DNA of 64,000 bases. Source: Orobanche coerulescens. Taxonomy: Eukaryota > Streptophyta > Magnoliopsida > Lamiales > Orobanchaceae. The stretch covers positions 79,750,358 through 79,814,357 of the forward strand of contig CM065814.1 of assembly GCA_033398695.1 (NCBI GenBank), given 5' to 3'. Shown in pieces: positions 56,888-64,000 of the stretch. Position numbers and translations under genes: made by a program. How positions within the stretch are numbered: the first letter of the stretch is position 1; every line of letters starts with the position of its first letter. The notes under the pieces were generated by a model that had not been told where the DNA came from, made no database searches, and saw only the letters and a list, made by a program, of their open reading frames with translations.

Positions 56888-58463
56888 TGACACGCTTTTA
56901 GTGTAACTATCGCAAGTGCACGATATCGTATCAAGTAGTAAAGTGGACTTTTTGAGTCCGGTTTATCGATCCCACAAGGAAGTTTGGTTATAATTTGAGT
57001 AATACACTATTAGTCTATTTTTATAGATACTATGATAAGTGAAACAAACAATTAAAAAATTTGGTTTAATAATTGCAAAGAAAATGCAATATTAGTTTTA
57101 ATATTTTAAGGAAATAAAAATATTGTAATAATAATAGATTGATTAAATGATAAAATGAAATAGTTGGGATTACAAACTTAGTTCGTCATTAGTTATAAAA
57201 GATGTATTGGAGATCATAAGATGAATTTACTTATTATGTTGTGTAGATTCGATTTCCTTAAAAAGACGGTTTCTCTTTCGAACTATAAAATGCCTCTTAC
57301 ATATTGAATCAATCCACTATATTTCTATGTTGATTGGCTTCAATACATAGCATTAGGATTTATTAAAATAACTCAAAGAATCATCTAAGGACTAGGGGTA
57401 TATTTCTATCCCCTAGAACAACTTAGAGTGAAGATCATTTGATCTAATCAAACATATTTTCTTTCGAAACATATGAAGACCATAAATATCGTCATTTATT
57501 GGCCAAATAAATAAAGATTGTTAAAACAATGAAAATCACACACAATAATAAGTAATTCACAATAGATCTTTTATACAAACATAAATAACATGACTAACCT
57601 TGTTTATAATCCCAACTAAAGATTACTTAGCCCATGAAGGGTTTATTACACATATTACAAGCTTGTGTGGTCATTATTAGTTGAATCAAGAGAAAGAATT
57701 GATCCTAACTCCCTTAGTATATAAAGGAGATAGAAACAATAAACTCTCTGAACAACATATGTTATACCACACTTACAAAGATCACTCAAGAACACAAGTG
57801 TGTTCTTCACAAAAAGAAAAGTTTACAAAAATGGAAAATTATAAGATGAATGATAAATGATGAAGGATCTAAGGGGTCTATTTATACACCTAAAGTCATC
57901 TAATAGCTCCAAAACTCCAGCATTATTACATTAGATCGGATCAATGCCACCATCCCTCAATAATACAAAAAGTATAAAAATTAGACAATCATAACAATCT
58001 GTCAAGAGTTACGGCCGTAACATTCAGGAGTTACGGCCGTAACTAGGGTGACTTACGGCCGTAACTCCTGAATGTTACGGCCGTAACGTGGCTTCGTAAA
58101 TTTGCTCATTTGAAGCTTTGATAGTTACGTTTTCAGCCCAGAATTTCTTAGACTTTGCGTTTTTGCCCCAGATCTTCTTCGGATGATAACTTTTGATATA
58201 TAACTCTGATTTTGAATCCGGAAAGACTGCCGAATTCGTCTCGGAAAGCCCTACAACATGAATATATCAAAATTCAATAAAGAGAATATTTATTAAACAT
58301 GTTGTTTCTTGAGTAATTCAGTTATTTAATCCGATCATCATCCGATAAAAATAAAATTATTAAAACTAATAAATTAAAAGCAAAAAACGAGTAGACTAGC
58401 TCAATTATGGGTGAATTTTATCGATACAAACCATGGATAAGTGTACAAAAATGACACTTATCA
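56888..58463 (-). repeat. 5' LTR of the LOG-carrying element
   Basis: In element sense it starts TGATAAGTGTCATTTTTG at 58463. TATA box at 57879-57886 (minus). The terminal hairpin is at 58436-58462. Transcription from here would run leftward through the cysteine-rich gene and the LOG-like gene. Confidence 0.94.
58008..58087. repeat. Perfect 35-bp inverted repeat upstream of the TATA box, 5' LTR copy
   Basis: Arms 58008-58042 and 58053-58087 are perfect reverse complements with a 10-base loop (CTAGGGTGAC). Four TTACGGCCGTAA palindromes lie inside. It is located 122-202 bp upstream of the TATA box of the active-side LTR. Confidence 0.95.
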
Positions 58464-58468
58464 CCAAA

Positions 58469-59241
58469 CTGAACGAGTAAATCATTTGCTGGAGATTTAT
58501 CTCCGACACTTTGTAAGTGCCAACCAGTCCGAATGGGCTCGTTTACTTGATGTTGCCCAATTCTCTTATAACTTGCAGCGGAACGAGTCCACCCAACGAA
58601 GTCCATTTGAGCTAGTGATGGGGCAACAACCAACGACACCCCAGGAACTAGTCCGGAAATATGAAGGTGCGAGTCCGGCAGCGTACAAACTTGCTAAAGG
58701 TTGGAACGAGGAACATGACATAGCAAGGGCGTATCTGACTAAGGCTGCCAAACGAATGAAGAATTGGGCGGACGACAAGCGCCGTCCAAGGGAATTTCAA
58801 GTAGGGGACCAAGTATTGGTCCGAATGATCGGAAGGAACGTGAAGGCGATCCGTCAAGTACACAAAGGCTTGACACGATGATATGAAGGACCCTTTGAGG
58901 TAGTGAAGAAGGTCGGAACGCGATCCTATCGGCTCAATCTTCCTAATGACTTCAAAATTCATCCGGTCTTCCATGTGAGCCTTTTGAAACCATATTACAA
59001 GGACGAGGAAGGCCCAACCCGAAATAAGCCAGATCGAGCCCCGCCTGCCCACACGGTGTCCTTTGAGAAGGAAATCGAAGAAATCCTGGCGGATCAACAA
59101 GTTGGAAAATGGGGAACACCCCGCTGGACGGAGTACTTAGTGCGCTGGAGAGGTTTGCCAGACAGCGAAGCTTCGTGGGAAAAAGAACAAGACTTGTGGC
59201 AATTCAAAACCAAAATTGAAGCATACAAGGCAAAACCTTGA
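58469..59241 (+). pseudogene. Galadriel-like integrase C terminus and chromodomain (one stop)
   Basis: This piece continues the integrase cut at 51937. The catalytic glutamate is in the first residues (TERVNHLLEIYLRHFVSANQ), followed by SYNLQRNESTQRSPFELVMG and the DNA-binding part (VGDQVLVRMIGRN). A TGA at 58879 replaces the Arg usual before YEGPFEV, again CGA to TGA. The frame then runs to 59241 with PNDFKIHPVFHVSLLKPYY and a chromodomain: EIEEILADQQV, TEYLVRWRGLPDSEASWE, WQFKTKIEAY. Chromodomains direct integration to marked chromatin. The aromatic residues expected of the binding cage are only partly present (Tyr and two Trp). Confidence 0.9.
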
Positions 59242-59272
59242 TGAGGACGTCAAGACTCAGGTGGGGAAGAGT

Positions 59273-59706
59273 TGTCACGCTTTGGCTTTGGAAGCTTCTA
59301 GAAGGGTCGAGATTCTTCTCCAGACTTCTCGTATTTACTTGATAGATGTCGTAACATTCCGGAAGCCCTCCGGAATGATCATAGAAAGGATTAGAAGAAT
59401 GTAGATTGTCTTGTAATCTCTTGTATGTTCTAGATACTTGTAGATTATTGTACATTCTAGAAGATGTAGATGGAGACCTATAAAAGGAGCTCCAAGTCCC
59501 TCATTTGTACATCATCCAAGTTTGAGCAAAGTGAATAAAAGTTCCTTTCAAAAGAGCAGTTTATCTCTCTAACTTTCTCTCTATAAAATACTTCAATCTT
59601 CTGCACTTAACCGACAAGGGTTGTGAAAGCCTACCTTAGTCGCCGAAGGACTGAGTTTCTAAGGGGCGCACGGCATAACTCGATGGACTGAAGTTTGCCC
59701 GTGACA
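59273..59706 (+). repeat. 3' LTR of the Galadriel-like element (434 bp)
   Basis: It starts TGTCACGCTTTGGC after a polypurine tract (AGGTGGGGAAGAG) and ends GCCCGTGACA. TATA box TATAAAAG at 59479-59486. The right flank GCAGT belongs to the LARD3 LTR; the matching left flank is lost with the deleted 5' LTR. Confidence 0.92.
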
Positions 59707-60443
59707 GCAGTGTCCGATAGTAGCGTGCGCTAACTACCGATCCACCAGAGTCCAGAGCCTCACTGCCCCCTACTGCCCAGCCCGATAGCGTGCGTCGGCC
59801 GGCCGCATAACGTGCGCTACTCCTACCGGTTAGCGCACGCAGCCTTCTGGCAGTAGCGCGCGCTACGCCGGTTCCTGCCGCGTCAGCCCGGCCAGTGCCC
59901 GCAACCGTCCGGCCAGGACCCGCCACCGTCCGGCCAGCTGTTCAACCGCCATGGCCCGACGACTCGATTTCCGAAAAAGTACGGAACGAACACGACGAAA
60001 AGCTCGTGGACAACATCATCGACCCGAAATGAAAACAAAATACAATAATTAATCATACGCGACCAAGAAACGGGTCGAGACAACAATTACAGATACGGAT
60101 ACCCATAACTTTGGGTAAATTACAAAATGGCCCAAAATGCCCGAAAATCACGATACGTGATCGAATAACCAAACCGAAGTTCACAACACGTCTAACAAAG
60201 CTAAACGGACTTACGGGAAACTCGAAACATCAATTTCGAACGAGATTCGCAAGAATCGAACTCAAGTGCGGAAAAGTCGCCAAAAAGCATGGAACTCAAC
60301 AAAACGACACCGAAACAAACTCGGATGACAAAAAGTGCAGAATTAATCATTCTCAGAATGATGAAAAGGTCATGAGCGAGTCATCAAAACGGACTTTCGC
60401 CGAAAAAATAAAATTATCGGAAATCGAAATTACGGGTATTACA
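59707..60443 (-). repeat. LARD3 3' LTR, piece 3 (LTR start, U3)
   Basis: On the minus strand it starts TGTAATACCCGTAATTTCG at 60443, next to a polypurine tract. It runs to 59707 through the GC-rich block with AGCGCACGCTA-type words. At 59707 it meets the Galadriel-like LTR, and the LTR resumes at 30452. Confidence 0.85.
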
Positions 60444-62199
60444 CACTACCCTCCTTAAAAGAAGTTACGTCCCGAAACCTAAAACAAGTAGGGATAGGAA
60501 ATATACCACCAGGAATATTTCAATGAGATGCACAAGAATGCGTAACTAATGCCCAACGGCGAAACGTTACAAACAACGCAAAGGAATATACAGTGTGCAC
60601 ACACGCTCCACGACGACCAACATAACGCCACCGGTAGGGACATAGTAAAACCCACAAGTGACAGCGTCAACAAACGGATAATACAATCACGTCGATTATC
60701 CGAACAATCACAAAACACAACGAACGAAAATTAATACGATTGACCAACCCAACGGTTCATCAATCAAAACGCGAGCCAAACTCTGAACAAATATGGAATT
60801 CCACCGCCCAAGGGTTAGAAGATCGAAAACGAGACTAATTTCCCGAACTTAAGGGAATTATGAAAGAGCCTGAACGTTCAACAATCACGACACGAGATCA
60901 ACAAAAACCGAACAATCGAACGATCGAACCACAACGATCAAGACAACAAAAATCGAGCAATCATGTTCGAATCACGAAGAATAATAAAATTCAAACAACA
61001 ATTCCCAGGTTCACGTCTCGTCTCGAGACAATATATGTTCTAGTGAAAACAACAAGATGTGCATTCCCATAAGATCCAGAGGAAAGGTAATAGCAATTGA
61101 AAAGTCACGACGACAAACGTGTTATTTCGAAACAATACCACACTCGTTTGATCAACAAAGGCAAGGGGCAGAACAAGCTCAGTAAATGTCAACGAACATA
61201 AACGAGTCGACATAGTCGAAAATACAGAAGTTCAAAATCCGACCCACTTCGAATAAAAGAACTAATAGAACCAAATGATGTCACTTTCGAACAAGGTTCA
61301 CAAGAATCAAACCGAACTCGAAAAAGTCACAGCGATAACCAGATCGACCCACAACAAGATCACAGCTCGTTCGGACGATGAAACCGAAATACAAAACAAG
61401 TTCATAAAGTATCAACGAACATGAGCGAATCGATAGACTGGGGAAAGAGAAAATACAGAAGTCAAAATAGTACGGGTATTACCTTCAACCTCGTCCACGA
61501 AATTCGCAAAAATAGGAGCAAAGTAACAAGACATTAAACAACCGACACATAACGGAACAATCACCGATGCACACTGTCATACCAAACCATGCTCTAACAG
61601 GTCGCACATGCGCGACAACGTAGAAATCACCACGGGGCGACAACATTCAACACCAAGATCCCACCTCTCACAGAGGGCTAACACAATAAATGTGTGGAAA
61701 GCGACTCAATGCTCACACCGCCAATTCGATCATACTTGGGAACAAACATCATAATGACAATGCGAACATCATACATACATACCCAGCCCTCAAACGGGAA
61801 TGGATATGTTTTAAAAAAAAATGAAAACCTCATTTTGAAAATAATTTTAGAAGAACACCTGTTGATCTTGAGTATCACCTTTCAAAAAAGTACAAACGTG
61901 AAACATCATTATCGAGAATTTGAGAACCATTTCGCATTTCATAAAAATGAGGACACTTTCTCTTAGTGAAAATTTTCAGAATATTCGACCCTCAGGTCTA
62001 AATAAAAGTGTTTCTAAAACATTGAAAATATCTCAAAACATTTTGGTCCTCGAGGTAGAAGAATTTGGAAACATATTGTGGCACCTTGGATGTACCACGA
62101 GAAAATAATTCGTTTTAAAAGTACATCTCGAACTTTATTTTCTAAGATACTTAAGATTTTCAAAGATAATTCAATGGGCTAGAATGCCCAAAAATTTCA
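60444..62199 (-). other. LARD3 internal region, non-coding
   Basis: It begins on the left with the polypurine tract (minus-strand AAGGAGGGTAGTG) and a mutated copy of the GTTTCGGGACGAAAC hairpin (about 60462-60478). It is collinear on the minus strand with LARD1 and LARD2 internal sequence over most of its length. No coding motif was seen. Confidence 0.8.
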
Positions 62200-62477
62200 G
62201 GTAAATACACGAAACATTATAGCGCCGTAGGTCCCGCGCTGGAACTCACCAGGCTAAAAACCATTTACAACGTCAAAAAGGCCGATGACGGTAATATTTC
62301 AAAAACTTGCAAAAGCTATTTACAAAATACTAAATACCGTCATAATAATTTCGCCAAAACATCAAGGCCATAATGCCACAAACTCTGTTAAGGGAATCGG
62401 TTTTCGAAATAGAACTCAGTCGGTAAAATACCGAAAGCCATTACAAAAGAACTCACGCAGCGGATAAAAAAAATAAA
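62200..62477. other. Unassigned fragment inside LARD3
   Basis: This segment does not align by eye with LARD1 or LARD2 although LARD sequence flanks it on both sides. Its left part (AGCGCCGTAGGTCC, then CCAGGCTAAAA) resembles the end region of Tekay/LARD LTRs, so it may be a scrap of a further related LTR. Both boundaries are approximate. Confidence 0.4.
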
Positions 62478-62632
62478 GTCAAACATGCACAATCCAGCAA
62501 CACTACTCCTCATACAAACGAAATATGAGGGTCAAATAACCGCATATCAAGAAATCAAAATCCATAAGAGGATTCCGTCACTTAACAAATAATCATAAAA
62601 ATAGCTCGTGTCACATGAGGCACAACACAAAG
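62478..62632 (-). other. LARD3 internal region near its 5' side, truncated
   Basis: It matches LARD2 at about 33790-33940 in reverse complement (ACTCCTCATA, GAGGGTCAAATA, AAAATAGCTCGTGTCACA). It ends at about 62632, where Copia coding sequence begins. About 190 bp of internal sequence, the primer site and the whole 5' LTR are missing. Confidence 0.75.
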
Positions 62633-64000
62633 AATGATGTACTTGTATTGCCTAAGGGGCATAAGAACATTGTATACATTCTGGTCATGGATCGAAAAGG
62701 CTTTTCATTTTTCATTGGTGATGGTTCTTGCAAAATTTGTTTTCGTAATAAATTAGTAGGCACTGCCACATTATTAAATAGATTGTATCATATAAACATA
62801 AGTAACAAAGTCATCATGAACACTATGACTAGAAATCATAGTAGGAATGACACTAATCAAGTTTTAAAATGGCATCTTAGACTTGGTCATATTGTTCAGA
62901 CCAAGGTTTACAAAATGGAAAAAGGATGGACTTATGGGGCCATTGGGATCAGATCCCTTTCCAATTTGTGAATCTTGCCTTATAGGCAAAATGACTAAGT
63001 CTCCTTTCACAAGGACTTTTGAAAGAGCTGCTGATAAACTTGGATTAGTCCATACCGACGTGTGTGGTGCTTTGGAAGCAGCACGTGACGGATATAAGTA
63101 TTTCATTACGTTCACGGATACTAGGTATGGTCATGTATACTTAATGAAACATAAATTCGAGTCCGTTAAGAAATTCCAGGAATTTAAGGCCCTAGTCAAA
63201 AAATAAACTGGTAGGCACTCCGGTCGGACTAAGGTGGCGAGTATATGATCACTGAGTTTGACGAATTCCTATAGGAGCATGGAATAGTGTCACAACTTAC
63301 ACCTCTAGGAACTCCTCAGTTAAATGGTGTGTCACAAATAAGGAACCGAACCTTGTTGGACATGGTTCGTTCCATGCTTAGCTACACCGACTTACCGATT
63401 TACCTGTGGGGTTATGCACTCCTGACTGCTGCTCATATCTTGAACAGATGTCCTTTCAAATCCTTTCCTATAACTCCGCATGAGATGTGATAGGGTAGGA
63501 AACCAAGTTTTAATCATATTAGGGTTTGGGGATGTCCCGCATATGTCAAGAAGACTAAGGTGGAGAAATTGGAAGCAAGGTACGTGAAGGGACGTTTTCA
63601 TTGGATTCCCATATGGAACGATGTGTTATCTATTCTACATGCCCGAAGATCGAAAGATCATTGTTGCTTTGCAAGCATACTTCCTCGAAGATGAGTTCAT
63701 TCAGGAAGGTGGAGCAGGTAGAAGTATTTCTTTGGAATAATACAATGCAACTCCCCAGGAGACACCCGTATAAGAAGATTGAATCGAACCTTCTGAAACA
63801 CAAGTACAACCACCTCGTAGGTCTAGTAGGATGTGTCAATTACCTGAGAGATATGGATTTATGCACCTGGAGGAGCTGGGTCTCCATGAGGTTACAGGTG
63901 ATAGTCAAGAGATCGACCCCACGACCTATGACCCTAGCAATGGTGGATGTAGACTCCATGAAATGGACTGTAGCACTCTTCACGCAGTTGGGACCTTCAT
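62633..64000 (+). pseudogene. Angela-like Copia GAG-pre-integrase and integrase (broken, runs off the window)
   Basis: This is a plus-strand copy of the polyprotein seen at 1-1488. It starts in the middle of the protease/GAG-pre-integrase part (VLVLPKGHKNIVYILVMDRK) at the LARD3 junction. WHLRLGH is near 62870, a frame change follows near 62930, and then come CESCLIGK and the integrase core (LGLVHTDVCG). The second aspartate block is followed by stops (63204 and nearby). At the catalytic glutamate the sequence reads GVSQIRNRT where this lineage normally has GVSERRNRT, so the glutamate is lost. Farther on is MVRSMLSYTDLPIYLWGYAL. The last 110 bases match the RT upstream junction at 5030-5110. 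It probably continues the element whose LTR is at 21098-23313. Confidence 0.85.

Larger units (their letters stand above)
51938..58463 (-). mobile_element. Non-autonomous LTR retrotransposon carrying a LOG gene and a cysteine-rich protein gene (6526 bp)
   Basis: The element is complete, with a perfect target duplication CCAAA (51933-51937 and 58464-58468). LTRs are 1592 and 1576 bp. Counting by eye gives roughly 20 substitutions and fewer than ten small indels between them, so the insertion is fairly young. Minus orientation follows from the primer site next to the right LTR (TGGCGCCGTTGCCGGGGAAG) and the polypurine tract next to the left LTR (AAGTTTGGGGGTGTG). Both are typical of the Athila/Tat branch of Ty3/Gypsy. 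The 3.36-kb internal region has no gag, protease, RT or integrase; it carries two uninterrupted genes in element sense, at 56159-56638 and 55136-55777. It sits in the integrase of the Galadriel-like element. Confidence 0.95.
38261..59706 (+). mobile_element. Galadriel-like chromovirus (Ty3/Gypsy), interrupted twice
   Basis: One plus-strand element is spread over three pieces: 38261-40273, 50142-51937 and 58469-59706. Removing the Tekay insertion with one copy of GGTAG restores the RT frame; removing the 51938-58463 insertion with one copy of CCAAA rejoins the integrase. Order is 5' LTR remnant, primer site, Gag, protease, RT, RNase H, integrase, chromodomain, 3' LTR (434 bp). Lineage is inferred from the integrase block with EGCGSIMVVIDRFSKYGTF, the C-terminal chromodomain and the short LTR. 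All recognised stops can be explained by single transitions. Most of the 5' LTR is deleted. Confidence 0.9.

Noticed and set aside
60860..61072. Gln/Thr/Arg-rich 70-residue frame
   Set aside because: It lies in LARD3 internal sequence that is non-coding in LARD1 and LARD2, and it has no recognisable domain.

Overview
The window is repeat-packed plant nuclear DNA, most likely from a flowering plant with a large genome. No ordinary host gene and no structural RNA gene was found. Almost every base can be assigned to LTR retrotransposons nested inside one another. The lineage signatures (Angela-like and SIRE-like Copia; Tekay, Galadriel-like chromovirus, Tat-like and Athila-like Ty3/Gypsy) are all plant ones.

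Layout. (1) 1-8632: an Angela-like Copia on the minus strand (gag to integrase at 1-1488, leader, primer binding site, LTR 3186-5029) sits inside a plus-strand Angela-like Copia (RT/RNase H 5030-6624, 3' LTR 6636-8632). (2) That plus element interrupts the RNase H of a minus-strand SIRE-like Copia (8633-20480). The SIRE-like element is also split by LARD1 (10299-18494), a complete element with no coding capacity and a 5-bp target duplication ACGAC. (3) 20481-23728: Copia 3' sequence, an LTR (21098-23313), a primer binding site and a leader. Related coding sequence resumes only at 62633-64000. (4) Between them lies a minus-strand non-coding element, LARD3. Its 3' LTR is scattered over 23729-25894, 30370-30452 and 59707-60443, and its internal part is at 60444-62632. 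LARD3 hosts a gag-only element (25895-30364, duplication ATGGG), LARD2 (30453-38260) and a Galadriel-like chromovirus (38261-59706). The chromovirus is broken by a Tekay element (40274-50136, duplication GGTAG) and by a remarkable small element (51938-58463, duplication CCAAA).

The 51938-58463 element is the main discovery candidate. It has full LTRs, an Asp-type primer binding site and a polypurine tract, but no gag or pol. It carries two intact, intronless genes. One is a LOG-type cytokinin-activating phosphoribohydrolase. The other is a 159-residue cysteine-rich basic protein that resembles, by eye, the nucleic-acid-binding cysteine-rich proteins of carlaviruses. Its LTR contains a 35-bp inverted repeat just upstream of the TATA box.

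A second theme is a parasite-host relation among elements. The three LARD-type elements share LTR ends, primer binding site, a hairpin next to the polypurine tract and a two-stem-loop module with the coding Tekay element, so they probably use Tekay-type proteins to move. All family assignments were made by reading motifs; no database search was run.
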